The notes: generated by a model from the sequence alone, not told the origin. 64,000 bases of DNA from Pleurodeles waltl (GCF_031143425.1 NC_090439.1:646723465-646787464), one strand, 5' to 3'; counted from the stretch's first letter, positions 44,691-57,543 are shown. Program-made: numbers and translations.

Positions 44691-45409
44691 AAGAACCCAC
44701 CCCCTCCAACCCGGAAAGACATTGTCAGGCCACTTGATGCAACCTATGCCGAGTACTGAAACGTAAGCAGAGGTGGAGCTTGCATGTCAAGCTGGCGCTT
44801 CAACCATACGACTGTGCCAGAGAAAGTTGCGTCTCGGGCGTTTATTTTCTTTCGTTAATCTAGTTTGTTGCAAGACAACGCCGCACGCTGCGATGTTTTC
44901 TTATGACGGCCGAAAGCACAAGTGCAACAGAACCGTTGCTATAATTACAATGACATCTCTTTAATACCTCGGCTATCGCATAAATTAAGATTTATTGAAC
45001 GAAGACTCGTCTGATCCGGCCTTAAGGGATACATCGAAGTGTTTACGGCAATAACGAGACAGTAAAACGGAGGAACGTAAAAAACAATGCGCGATAGGTT
45101 TCTCGCCATAAAGAGAATGCATGACATTCCAAAATGGCCGACAGTGGTCTCCGTCCGGGAAAAAAAGGTTATTCTTATGGCCTTTTAGCCTGGCAAAATA
45201 ATCAGCTGAAAAGCCAGTTCTGAATTTTATGTCAAGAAATAGAAGCTTATATTACGCATTCTTTCTTGCAGTTTTTTGAATATATGCCACATAAGCAAAG
45301 AGTGAATAAATGAAACAAAAACTACAGTTCCCAGCACACCCTGGTACTGTGGCTACCAAGGTATAACACACAGATGTCCCACTTCGTCTGGTATAAACAG
45401 TACCCTTGT
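44691..45409. other. rps20 upstream region
   Basis: No gene is seen. A YY1-like AAAATGGCCGAC lies at about 45134 and a ZNF143-like motif at 45321. Together with scattered CpG these hint at an upstream regulatory segment. Confidence 0.3.
45321..45336 (+). promoter_or_regulatory. ZNF143/THAP11-like motif
   Basis: ACTACAGTTCCCAGCA matches the consensus ACTACAATTCCCAGCATGC at most positions. It lies about 680 bp upstream of the rps20 start. Occupancy cannot be known from sequence. Confidence 0.4.
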
Positions 45410-45893
45410 GGCATGCATGGCCTTTTTATGGGCGAGCGGAAAGCGCTCTGTCCCATTCTGCAGTCTCTCTTTGGGCTTCCAACCACGCCCATGTCACGTC
45501 AGGCACTTTCATCGGTTGGTGGGCTTGCCTTTTAAAATCCGCTTGCTTTCACTTGTGAAAGGATTGCACACGTCATGCCTTTTCCGGTGTTTAGCCCACC
45601 TACACAGCACCGGTAAACTACTAAAAACATACGAGGCTCGATGTTTTAAGCATGGTTTCCGGACTACTATATCTGCTTATTTTCCACCCAGCGCGATCGC
45701 GCTTGGGTTTACTTAGTGCAATTTTTCCGTTTTCAATTTCATCACGATCGCGCTGCATTTTACATAGTGCGATCGCGCTGCGTTTTTTTTCTTTTAATTT
45801 GTGTGGCAAGAAAAGTCCGGTTGGAGCTTACAACGCTAATAGCTCTAACTTGCGCAAATGCGAAACCCGTTGCATTGAAAATGCTTGTTTAAT
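45410..45893 (+). repeat. Unclassified interspersed repeat (second copy)
   Basis: Same family as 12088-12760 but in the opposite orientation: CTCTGTCCCA near 45448, GGGCTTGCCTTTTAAAAT near 45522, GTCATGCCTTTTC near 45573, TGTGGCAAGAAAAGTC near 45803, and TTGCATTGAAAATGCTTGTTT at 45871. This copy has three GCGATCGCGC-type palindromes (about 45693, 45745, 45769) not seen in the other copy. Confidence 0.65.
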
Positions 45894-46619
45894 TTAGTAT
45901 GAGTTTTGTGCTTCCACAGAAAAAGTGCTTTCCTTTCACTGCAGCTGGGATAGGTTTGTTAGTTCAAAGTCTGGTTGCAAAAAAGACTTCTTGTGGGCAT
46001 TCTGAAAGCTGCACTGGGTATGTTTTCTGCCCATGGCGTACCGTTGACTTTGAGGTTTGTAGCTCACGTTTTCTGGCTTTATTTGTTTTAGGCTGTCCAT
46101 CATGTCTTCATTGCTCCTGTGGAGCAAAACTTTTACACCATTGCTCTTTGTATTCTTCCACTACTCCTTGCTTTCTGTAACCAGGCCTTCACATTTTTGT
46201 TATTATCTTGTCGCATTTGCTGTGTGTTTAAAGGCAACGGTGAAATGTCAGGCTCTGTGTTCCAAAGGAGCTTGATGTTTACTTAACTATCTCTGACTTC
46301 AAAGGGAGAGTTTTTGTGTGGCAATCTTGTTTGGTATTGGGAAGGAAAATGTTTTTTTTTCTAGCACACTACAACATTTTAATGTCTAAATGAACTGTGC
46401 AAATATTTCAGAATATATCAGAATTAGAAAAGCACAAAATAAGCACTTTTTTATATTTCGGAAGTGTGGTGGAATGAAATATTTTAATACGATCAAAACA
46501 TTTAGTACATTTTGTGACACTAGTTCTACACATTATAGTTTGTGTGCTGCATAGTTTTATCAGTAAAAATGTAATTGTCATTTCAATTGAAAATGTGTTG
46601 TCTGTAATGGCAGTGTGCT
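45894..46619. other. AT-rich sequence, nothing recognised
   Basis: Short open frames only; no homology recognised. Confidence 0.25.
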
Positions 46620-47215
46620 ACCACACCAAACCTGCTCCACACTGCACTACTCCACTCCACAATACTCAAGTCTGATCTATGTCTCTCCATTCTAAGCCAC
46701 AACATTCTACGACACTCTACTTCCTCACACTCCACGCCACTCTATTCCACTTCACACAAGGCCAGTCTACCCAACTCCACTCTACAACACTTCATGCCAC
46801 TTTAATCCACTCTACGCCACTCCAACCTGACACTTTACTCCACTCTAGTACAGTCCATTCTACAACACTTTACTCCTTTCTACGCTCTTCCACTTTGACA
46901 CTCTACTCCACCATATGCCACTCAGCTCTACAACACTCAATGGTACTCCACATAATGCCAGTCTGCTTCACTCCACTCTCTATACGCCACTCCGCCCACT
47001 TCATTCTAGGCCACACCACTCCACTCTGCGACACTCTATTCTACGACTGTACTCCACTCTACGGCACTTCACTCTATAACACTGTACTCTAAAACACTTT
47101 AGTCTCCTCTAATCCACAACACTACTTCACAACACTCCACTCGATTACGGAACACTCCACAACACCACTCGTTGTCACTCTGCTCCACTCTTTGACACTC
47201 TCCTTTATGCCACTA
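46620..47215. repeat. CACTC/CTACA low-complexity tract (degenerate satellite-like)
   Basis: About 600 bp built from variants of CCACTCTACGCCACTCC and CAACACTC, with no fixed register. Units of roughly 5-19 bp are shuffled, suggesting an old simple-sequence array. The purine content of the plus strand is very low. Confidence 0.75.
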
Positions 47216-48257
47216 ACTTTTAGCCATGCTAAACAGCAGTCGTACTAGTGTACAACATGGCTGAAATACACTGGCAAAGCCGATAGTGCTTGCATAGGAA
47301 AGACCTATTGGCTTTTTGCCAATTTTTTTTTTATCTATCCAGCTGCCTTAGCTTGAACTTTTATGGACACACACATGCTATTAAAGGGTCTTAAATATCT
47401 AGATAATTCATATTGTTTTTCTCTCACAGATGGGAGGAGGGCAATCATTAACCGACATAGGGTTTTAGGTTTGGCTTGACATTGCAACTGTCACCTGACC
47501 CTTTAACTTACACCAATATTATGCTATAGTTCTTTGTTTCCACAAAAATATATATCTATTCTGATTCTATTTACTTGTAATGCTTCACATTACATACAAC
47601 ATTCGTTTCTAGCCAGACCTGTTGGGATTGTCACGGCTTGTTCTTGTTGCTGGCCAGATAAATATTACTTTCTCTTCGTTGAATACTCTATTTGTGATTA
47701 TGTTTAATTTTGACTGATTATGTATTTCATAGACTTTCTTATTTCAAAATGTTGGCATGTATTTGTTGGGTTAAGCCAGCTTATTCCCCAGGTCATTGTG
47801 AGATGCTTCTCTCGCGCATGAATCACAGGGGTCACATCAGCACATCAAACTTTTCGTGCTCAAGCTCATACCTCTGTTTGGTGTTGGCGCCTTGTCTAAG
47901 CCAGTCTTCATTGCTTTGCTGCGACATCAGGCATTGGGTCCATGGACCCTTCTTCACAGTGCTGTTGCCTTCAGACCTGGGTGCGCAGAGCCTCTGTCAC
48001 TTTATTTTAGAGCCTGTTATCTCCACCCAGAAAACAGGGCTCACAAATATCTGTGCCTCTTCAGAACTTCAGTTAGGACCAGTAGACATGCCAGGCCAGC
48101 TTGAGGCCTTTCACTTATTTCATGTCCGCAAACTTCTATGCAATAGGCTCGACTTACCTTAAAATAACTGTCTCATTCTTCAGTTTTTTTGCTGATATGT
48201 CTAAATCAGTCTATATCTATATGTATATATTTTTTGTGTATCAGCTCATACAGAATC
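47216..48257. other. Unassigned sequence
   Basis: No feature could be supported. Frames of 80-150 codons here have no recognisable domain. Confidence 0.25.
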
Positions 48258-49560
48258 CTAAAATGAGTGATCTGTCAGAATTTGAGGGAATGAAGGACAC
48301 TCAGGAGCTCTTCAGAAAAACTGTGATACATTTAATTGATTCCACTGTAAAATCTGCGGTCTATGTATCAATGGAATCTTTTGTCCAGAATATTGGAAAA
48401 ATGTATAAACAAATTATTTTCTCAGCTCAGACCTTACCTGCTTGTAGTAGCAGACCAAAATATGTCCCAAAGACTATAAACCCTGAAAAAATGTTATTTT
48501 CCTTCAAACATTTAAAATGTAAAACAAAATCTGAAAATATTTCTGATATTACTTAGTCTTCAGAGTTGGCTGGTTATGCTCATTTGACCACTGATTTTGT
48601 CAGTAATTTGATTGAAGGTGACAATTCCTCCTTTGATAATCACGGTTTTTCATCTGAGTGACCCTCCAAACTTAAGGTAGACTTTACATTCAGCAAACAT
48701 TTCCATGATGTTGGCTAATCTGAAGATAACTCTGATGTGGTATCTTTTCCCCATGAAACAAACTATGGGCATCAAAAAGATTCAGATTTAACTTGGTTTG
48801 GACCAAACAAGAACAGAATTTAAAGATTGACAACATTGTCTAAGGAGAAATTTTCTTGTTCCCCAAAAGAAATTGTGGATACATTAGGCAACACATTATT
48901 TTAACCTTTTCTTCTCTTTCATCCTCTATCTGCAGGCTGGAGTAATATATCCATGAACTAATCTGATCACCCATGGACAAGGTGATTAGGAATAAGTTAA
49001 TATCTGAGTTTCAAAGAACTTTAGTGCCAGACCAAACTTTTGACGTTTTTATCAAAATATGCCAAAGACCTTGTATAGTGAAAGAATTACATTTATGAAC
49101 GACCAAGGTTATGGGCTGAAGCTGAATAAATAAACTCTTCTGAATAGTGGATTTGGACAAGTAGGAGGATGGTTTGCAAGTAGCGACGGATTGTGTATGT
49201 GACATGGGCATGTTGAAATGTTGCTTAAACTCTAACCAAAGTAAATTATTAGCAGGTCAGGTGACAGTGCACAAATACAACTGTGGATGGACAAGGACAT
49301 GTTAAACTTTAACGAAGAAGACAGGGAAAATGCTTTGGGACAAAGTGGTTGCTGGAATATAAAAGGCAGTTGCTGGAGGTGGGAAGAGCTCATGACTTGA
49401 TCAGAGAAACCCTCCTGGGCGGAGCCGTTCAGACAAAGAGTTCTCCAGCCAGATACGAGACGATGATCTTCTTGCGATCGTTGGTGGTGTGAGCTAGCCA
49501 CCTGCAAATCAAAGCTAAGTAAAACATCTTTGTTGAACATTCATGGGGTTATGCAGATAT
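48258..49560 (+). pseudogene. Possible decayed DIRS-type ORF1 (gag)
   Basis: An open stretch near 48265-48555 is rich in helical, charged sequence (MSDLSEFEGMKDTQELFRK, LIDSTVKSAVYVSMESFV). Downstream, another frame reads SPMDKVIRNKLISEF near 48970, which resembles the conserved 'DKxVRxKLRxE' region of DIRS ORF1. Many stops and frame changes intervene. No reverse transcriptase or tyrosine recombinase was found next to it. The assignment rests on short motifs and could be wrong. Confidence 0.35.
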
Positions 49561-50396
49561 TTTCTTAATCATGGGATGGGATGAAATGAATTGTAATTTA
49601 ACACCATATTTTGATTGTAGAAGTAGGATTTCCCGTCTGATTCTTGATTGAGAAAAATGAGAATGTTTTGGAGGTGAACGCACCCAAATACCCATTGCAA
49701 GAGTAAGCTAAGGGTTGATGGCAATATGTAGCAATAGAATAAGCAATATATGAAAATAATATGTATGATAAGGGAGCACAAAGGGTAGCTGCAGAGACAG
49801 GCTGGATAATGTTGTAGGTGCTGTATGCCCAGGATAAAGAGATTAAATCACCATGAAAAATTGACAGGTTTACGACATCCAGAGAAGCCAAAAAGCCTTA
49901 TAAAAATACATTTGGTTATAAAGTGATTGCTTAAAGAACCTCTATGTCTTCAAAAAGATAGGCAAGCTGAGAGAAGATCTAGGTCCCTAGATTCCTGGCA
50001 TATAACTGCCACAGGGAGAGAAAACAAAGTATGGAGCAGATACTGATTGTAGGTATAGTAGGGGAAGTCTCAGATAGCGATTGGGAAGAAGAAATTGATG
50101 TACAGCTGGAGACAGTGTTGCACCCTCAACCCATGGTTTTAAATAGTTTCAAGGAAACCTCTGAGGTTTTTGCAATACCCGGAGGGCTTCATAATATGAC
50201 CGTACTGGAGTGACATCATAAGGAAACATGAGATGATACTCAGAGTTAACTGCTTTACAAACAACATATAAACAAAAAGTAGGATATAATATTATAGCAT
50301 AGATAGTGCTGTTTTGGGATAAAGGGTCTGATAGTGCCTTTGTCACACCTCATGAGGCAGTAGTATTAGGTGGTTTGAGCAGTGACTCCAAACCGA
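49561..50396. other. Unassigned sequence
   Basis: A 60-codon frame at 50031-50213 contains an acidic SDSDWEEEIDV segment but no known domain. Nothing else could be supported. Confidence 0.25.
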
Positions 50397-50401
50397 CTTG
50401 G

Positions 50402-50989
50402 GGGGTGATTCAGACCTTGGCGGACGGCGGACGGCGGAGGCCGTCCGCCAAGGTTCCGCCGCCGAATGACCGCACCGCGGTCAAAAGACCGCAGCGGCCA
50501 TTCAGACATTTCCGCTGGGCCGGCGGGCGCTCTCCAAAAGAGCGCCCGCCGGCCCAGCAGAAATGCCCCTGCAACGAGGACGCCGGCTCAGAATTGAGCC
50601 GGCGTAGTTGCAGGGGTGCGACGGGTGCAGTTGCACCCGTCGCGTATTTCAGTGTCTGCAAAGCAGACACTGAAATACTTTGCGAGGCCCTCTTACGGGG
50701 GCCCCTGCAGTGCCCATGCCATTGGCATGGGCACTGCAGGGGCCCACAGGGCCCCCGCGGCACCCCCTACCGCCATCCTGTACATGGCGGGTTTCCCGCC
50801 ATGAACAGGATGGCGGTAGGGGGTGTCTGAATGCAGCGGTAAACCGGCGGGAGACCGCCGGTTTACCCTTTCTGACCGCGGCTGAACCGCCGCGGTCAGA
50901 ATGCCCTCGGGAGCACCGCCAGCCTGTTGGCGGTGCTCCCGTGGTCGGTGACCCTGGCGGTCACCGGCCGCCAGGGTCAGAATGACCCC
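50402..50989. mobile_element. MITE consisting of a chain of perfect hairpins
   Basis: The ends are GGGGTGATTCAGACCTTGG at the left and, inward from the right, GGGGTCATTCTGACCCTGG. CTTGG flanks both sides (50397-50401 and 50990-50994). Nearly every base belongs to one of about eleven successive stem-loops. Examples: a 20-bp perfect stem 50514-50533/50539-50558; a 12-bp stem 50618-50629/50632-50643; a 22-bp stem with a 3-nt loop 50699-50720/50724-50745; and a 21-bp stem 50761-50781/50805-50825 that encloses another 9-bp hairpin. It is GC-rich in an AT-richer neighbourhood. No coding capacity. Confidence 0.9.
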
Positions 50990-51110
50990 CTTGGTGTGTG
51001 GAAAGTACGGGATTAAGAGTAACAACGTTTTCCATGATGGATATGGTACATACCCACACTTTGCTAACTTGCTCCCCACTTTGAGGTAGAAGGACACTAC
51101 TGATGGTATA

Positions 51111-53204
51111 TGTTAGATCTTATAACCTTAGGGTGGTCTTCGCCTAACCTTTTGCCTGCCTCTCTCTATTTTTCTGACCCCGTTTTTGGTGGCTTTAGAA
51201 CTCTGTGCAATTTGCCACAACTGACCAGTGCTACAATGCTTGTGCTCTTCCCCTAAACATGGTAAGATTAGCTCATACCCAATTGGCATATTTAATTTAC
51301 TTATAAGTTCTAGTAAAGTGCACTACATGTGCCCAGGGCCTGTAAATTAAATGCTACTAGTGGGCCTGTAGGACTGATTGTGCCATCCGCATAAGTAGCC
51401 CTCTAACCATTTCTCAGGTCTGCCATTGCAGAGCCTGGGTGTGCAGTTTTACTGCCACTTTGACTTGGCATTTAAAACCCTTTACCAAGCCTTTAATTAC
51501 ACTTTTATTACATGTCACCCCTAAGGTGGGCCATAGGTAGCCCTTAGGGCAGGGTGCTGTGTAAGTAAAAGGTAGGATATGTACTTTTAAGTTTTGCATG
51601 TCCTGGGGGTGAAAACCCCCTAAAGTTGTTTTTCAGTATTGCGAGGCCTACCCCTCTCATAGGCCTGATTGAGAAGGAGCAGCTTTTTCATGTTTCATAT
51701 CTTCGGAATGGTAATGATAAATCCTATATACTGGTAATGTCGGATTTAACATTACTATTTTAGTAATGCCACATTTAGAAAGTGGACATTTTTATGCTCT
51801 TACAGCTCTATGTTCCTGTAGCCTATCAACAATACATGTCTGGGTGGGTGACAGCTACACTTTGTGCATTTCCTCTAGACACCCACAAACACAGGAAGAC
51901 TGGATGTGTCTGAGTACTCATCTGCAGTCTGATGATTGCTCCTGGGCAGGAGGGGATGACACACCTGAATAGGCAGTGCCTGTCCCCACACAAAGGGCTG
52001 ATTACCCCCAGCGATGGGAAGAAAGGGCCTCTTTGCACTTCAGAGACCCTTTTCTGGAGTCTTCCCCACTTCAGAGTCACAACTGGGTATACATACAGAG
52101 TCTCAAATCAGACACTTCTGGAACTACAACAGGTCTTTTTCAGAAGAACTGCTGTGCTGCAACAAGGCCTGCTTCTCTGCTGGACTGCTGACCTGGGAGT
52201 ACTGCTTTCTGCTGTACTGCTCTGCTTCCTGCTGCTCTCTGACCCTGCTGAGGGAGAGCTGGACACTGCCTTGCACCTCAAATGATCTCCAAGGGCTTGT
52301 TGGCTTGCCTCCTGTTGCTTGACAGTCCGTAATTTCAAAAGTCTATAACCTTGCTTCTGTGCTTGGATCACTGGAAGTGTATCCAGATACTTCCATCATG
52401 GAAATTGACGAATCTCCTGACAAAGTGCAGCAAAAGTGGCGCATCGACCCTGTTGCGGTAGCAGAATTGGCACATCGCTCTCGGAACCAACGCATTGCCT
52501 TGAGAGCCTGACACACCAGAACTGTGCTTTGCTGTTGCTGCAGTCTACGGAGATCAATGCATTCCTCGGCTGCATGGAAAAACTCGGTGCATCGCACTTT
52601 GGAATCAATGCATCTCTGCTCCAGTGCTTGTCTTCGTAACTGATGAATCATTATTAGTGCGTGGGACAGATCGATACATTGCCATCATTGCGTGAACCAG
52701 ATCAACGGATCTCACCGCACATCTCGCTGTTGTGACCAGGAAAGGTACTTTGTTCACTGGGCCCTGCGTGGGCCCTGTAGCCGGCCTGTGGTCCATCGCG
52801 GTCAGCCCGAACTTTGACTTTGCCCCCCTCAAGCGTAACCTAAAGTAACCTCTAAAAGCGCCTTTTACTTCAAAGTGCTATTTTGCATTTATTCTTTAAA
52901 AATTCATATTTCCACTTCGACACGTTGAATTTTTGTCGTTCTGGTGTTATTTATAAAATTGTAATCTATTTTTGTAACCTGGTGTGGAGTCTTTTTGCGG
53001 TGTTTTGACTGTGTCACTGTATGAGTTAGTGCACAAATACATTACAAATTGCCTTCCAAGTTCAGCCTGCCTGCTGTGTGCCAAACTACCAGAGGGTGGG
53101 CATAGGATAATTTAGGTTGTGTTGTGACTTATCCTGACTAGGATTGTGGTCCCTCCTTGGACAGGGTGCATACCTCTACCAGCAAAAAGACCCAGTTTCT
53201 AACC
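51111..53204 (+). mobile_element. LTR related to those at 16988 and 60179
   Basis: Begins TGTTAGATCTTATAACC, aligned with the minus-strand start of the 62027 copy (TGTTAGATTTTACCC). It shares TTTTTCTGACC, CACTACATGTGCCCAGGGCC and ACCAGAGGGTGGGCATAGGATAATTT with the 16988 copy and ends near TTTCTAACCA. The flanks TATA and TACA differ by one base, so the target duplication is uncertain. Confidence 0.65.
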
Positions 53205-56200
53205 ATACAGCAAGGTTGAGAACCTTGGCAGCAGAACAAAGGCTGAGAGACAGGCTAGAAATTACTACCTTTAGACCTATTATGGGATCTAAACAAATAT
53301 CATCAGGACCTGTTATATATAAAAAAGACTGTTACTGTCCCTCTTGGCAAACATGAATACATTTAACAAAGTGCATGAGGGAACAGAATTCATGGCTGAA
53401 GTCAGGGATATATATACAAAAAGCTGAGTGGCGCAAATTTCCTTTACGGGACCCCGAGGTGGGGAGGATGAAATGAGGATTACTCAAAGAAAGATGTTGA
53501 TAGACTTACTAAAGGTGAGGTGGATAAGAAGAACATAAATGCACAATACACTGGGACATTGCTGAGTAGATGGAGAGAAGTGATGATTAAGGTAGAAAAA
53601 AGAAGACGGCTAGGAAAAGGATTTGAGTGAGGAACATCAAGCAATAGATGTCTTGGAAAATAATGTTATATCCACATTTAACCCTCTGAAAGGAAGAATT
53701 GGGTAAGAGCTCCCCTCTCTGTTGTGACGTGAAGGAGGGTCCTCTGTAGTGTTAAAAGTGTGCACATTATTAGCATGGGACTGGTGCTCTTATGTGCCAT
53801 TCGCCCTTTTGTTGCTAGAAAGGGGAGAGAGGGCAGCAGACTACGTCATTGGCTGGCACAGAGACAGATTTGGTATTTAACAGCTTGTAGAAGAACACCC
53901 ACAGACCCAGATTATGCAAATTGAGGGATTTGGAGTGGCAGTTACTGAAGTGGTCAAAGCCTCTATGCAACTATCCTCAAACAAAGAACCAGTCTTTAAC
54001 TGTTCTGTGGTGGCGTCCCCACGCCCAGAAAACATTTTAGGGATTGATGTACTGTGTGGACAGAGTATTCAGACTGCATGGGGAGTGTTCACATTCAGAT
54101 TTCTTCATGAATGGTATTATCTAAGAGCAGTGAAGCCAGTAGTCTCTGGCTGGCAAACTCAACACCAATGAACATACCAAGTCCGCCACAGCCAGTGTTA
54201 CTGAAGCAATATTTCTTACCATGGGGCACAAAGAAATAGGAGAAAGTGGGGCCGTATTGGAAGCTGGGGTGATTTAACCAGATGTGAATCCGTTCAGGTC
54301 CCCCTGTGTGACAAATAGAGAAACTAGATAGGAGCTGGGGGATGGCTGTGGATTATTGGGCATTAAATAAAAGGTCCGCTCCACTGGCAGCAGTTGTACC
54401 TGATTGTAGGGAAAAAGGGCAGGAGAGTGGCATGCTGTGATTGATCAGGCCAATGTTTTCTTCTCAATAGCCATTGCCTGGAATCCCACAACCAATGTGC
54501 ATTTATATGGGAAGGAAGGCAGTACACATTTAAAGAGTATTTGCACTCTGGCTATCTGCTGTTCTCTGGTGGCAAGGGATCCTGCCCAGTTTGAGACTCC
54601 AGTAACCAAGTTTTGCTACATCAATGACAAAACGTAATTTCTGCTTCCAGTAATCATTATCACAGAGTTGCCTCGGCTGATTAATCATTTCACAGATAAA
54701 GTATGTTCTGTGAACCCGAGAAAGCTACAGGGGTCCACACCACATGTACAATTCTTGGGTTATGGAGCGGGCCTCAAAACAAAATCCATCAACAGGTGGT
54801 GCTCAGCATCCGACATATCCCTGAACCCATGACAGTGATAGAAGCTATGTCTTTTGTCGGGGCAGTGGGGTTTTGGAGAGCCTTCATAACCCACCTTGGA
54901 ACGATTCTATGTCCAAGGCATCATGTCACTAAGAAGAAGAATGATGTTCAATGAGGGCTAAGGCAACATAGAGCATTCCATGTGTCAAAACAAGTGATGC
55001 TGCAGCATTAGGAATTATGACCAGTGGCCTCACAGCCTTTTGTTTCAGATAGCGGCAGTTAATAAGAGTGCTGTGTCTTAGGGTCTGAATCAATGTAACC
55101 CCAAACGGGGAGGACGGGAGATACCTGTTGGATTCTAGTCCAGGCAGTTCATAAGAGCACAGCAGTGTTATACCATGCTAGAACAGACACTGCTGGCAGA
55201 AGTGACGGCACTCCAGCATACAGAAGGACAGACCTTGACAAGTTAAATACCAGGTAAGACTAATCGACTTATTGCTAGGTGGGTAAGAGATGAGTGGTAC
55301 CACCTCGGACTGCAGGAGCCCAGCGTAAGACACTGATGAAATGGAAATGGTACCTGCAGGAGCACAGTGGTGTTAATGTAGGAGATACTCAAGAAATGAC
55401 ACAAAAATGGCAGGAATTATACTGTAGACTTTGAAGCGGACATCGAAGACAGCACATATCTTGTTGTACAGGATCTGTTGCGGTACAAGAAGCACCATGG
55501 TATGAAGATCTCATTAGCAAGCAGCAAGATCATGCCTGGTTCACTGATGGGTGAGAAACCAAAACCTATGATGGTTGAAAATGGAAAGCGCCAGCACATA
55601 AATCTGCTACTGAGGTGGAGATCTTAGAACAAGGAACTGGGAGCTCAGCTCAGTTGGCTGAGCATATTGCAGTATATGTTATCCAAGATGTAGGCTGCTT
55701 AAATCCTATATATAAGATACACAGACCCAGACAGTTGTGCTTGCTACAAGACATGGTTAGCTTGGTTGCCCACTTGGAGGCGAGGACAACAGCAAATTCA
55801 CCGCAGCCCAATCGTGGAAGGAGAGAAGACATGACAAAAATATGAAAGAGAATCAAAAGGAAAACTTTGTGGGGCATGTGAATGTGCATAGTAATACCCC
55901 CAGAAATGATGACATAGATTTAATGGCCTGAATTGAGGCATGTGCTGCCACAACAGCAAAGGAACCAGTAAAGCTGGTGTTGCAGAGGATTTCAAACTGG
56001 GCTCACAAGAAAAGTGGGCATTTAGGAAGGAAGGGCACATATGAGTGGGCGCAAAAAGGGAAATGCCTATCATGCATCTGATGGCAAACACTGCAAAACA
56101 TGGATGTGACTAATGTGTTCAGATCCAGGACTCACCAATTGAGAAATGCAGTACTGGTTTGCTTCAGAGGGGAGAACAAGCTGAAATGATTTGGCAGATT

Positions 56201-56300
56201 TACTTCATTCAGTTACCTCGAGCCCTGTGGCAAGATTGGAATACTCCTTGATGGCAGCAGACACCCATAACTATACGATCCAAACTATTCAGTGAGCGAA
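53205..56300 (+). pseudogene. Decayed endogenous retrovirus-like pol
   Basis: Order of recognisable pieces: a protease-end-like ENILGIDVLCG (about 54030); reverse transcriptase pieces VDYWALNKRSAP (about 54346) and CYINDKT (about 54614), where the catalytic YxDD has become YIND; a connection segment (about 54830-54910); an RNase H piece with EVEILEQGTGSSAQLAE (about 55610); and an integrase zinc-binding-like piece KSGHLGRKGTYEWAQKG (about 56010). Frameshifts and stops separate them. The order is that of retroviral pol. No env or flanking LTR pair was found. It is dead. Confidence 0.6.
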
Positions 56301-57149
56301 CCTGGCTGTGACCATGTAAGTGTTGTAATATTTGGAGAATGCATATTGTGCACCTGAAGAAATAATTAGCTTGTCACACTGCACCAGGGCTGGGACAGCC
56401 CAGGCCCACTGAACCAATGGAAGCCTAGTCCTGTGTAGCCAACACAAGAATGGCTCGCTTTTGAGGTTTTGTTGGGAAGGGATCCAGCAGTGATGTCAGC
56501 TAGCTGAGAACCTAAGAGGAGCTGTTTTCAGAGAAAAATTGAAGTTGCCAAGATAGATTGTCCTAGGCGTGTGGGACAGGGATGTAGGGATGTTGTGGCA
56601 TCCTAGGATTGGGTAGAGATGGCAGCTAGCTAGATATTTACACCCCTCCTTAGAAACCCTTGCACATGGGAGAGACAGTTGAGAAGACCCTAGACCTGGG
56701 AGGCATCAGGGTAGAAAGAAGGGCAAGCTGGAAAGAGAAGCCACCCAGTGCCATTGCCTAGATGAACTAATGACCTTATTACCAGCTGAACCCCAGGACT
56801 TGAATGAGTCTTTTGAGGGCCTGTGGCACTGAACCCTAATGCCAAGTTACTGTCTAACCAGAGCCCCCAGACTATTCCATCACCCATGCTGAGAGCATTG
56901 ACCGATGGAAACCACAGGATAACTACAAAGAAAGCAACACATGACCGATGAAAGTGAGCACAGATAATGCAATAATTAAGCCAATCTCCCAGATGCTCAC
57001 CCAGCCAAGTAGCCAAAGTGCCTGTGGAAAATAGAACCTTTTAGCAAAGGTGTGTCAAAAAGTGTACTCTGCACAAGCAAGCTATTGTCACCCTGCTCCT
57101 TCTAAAATAATTTGTGCTATGACAACAAAGAGGCAAACTAGTAACCGAC
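56301..57149. other. Unassigned sequence
   Basis: No feature could be supported; it may contain the eroded end of the pol remnant. Confidence 0.25.
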
Positions 57150-57543
57150 ACTTCCGCCAATTTTCCAAAACAAGGATGAAGCAATATTGCTAATATCCTT
57201 TGTAAACGGACAACAAAACCAAGGCATCCCTAATCGTGTGATGGTGCTGGGATTGGAGTTCGCAGCCCTTATTAAGAGAGGGGCACCAGTGAATGTGATT
57301 TACTGTGAACAATTGATGCAACTCAAGCCTCCACACAAATTTACAAAGAAAGCTGGGAACAAACATAACCAACATCCAGCATGGACAATGAGCAGTAAGA
57401 TCCAAGTTCTATGTCATCGACACTCGAACACTTATCAGCTCCAACACATCAGAATAATTGGTATTGATAAAGTCTGTACTCTGTCCGCACATGCAAAACG
57501 TAAGACCTGCTCAACACAATTCTGCATTTATTTCTGTATTTAG
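57150..57543 (+). pseudogene. Ty3/gypsy protease-like fragment
   Basis: An open frame of 118 codons contains LEFAALIKRGAPVNVIYCEQ and LMQLKPPHKF. This resembles the gypsy aspartic protease pattern (A-LIDSGAxVNVI), but the catalytic D-S-G has become K-R-G, so it cannot be an active protease. Confidence 0.5.

Noticed and set aside
46679..47092. 137-codon Ser/Thr/His-rich frame
   Set aside because: An artefact of the CACTC low-complexity tract.
50306..51097. Long frames on both strands over the hairpin-chain MITE
   Set aside because: They are caused by GC-rich palindromes that are stop-poor on both strands. They overlap each other and carry no domain.
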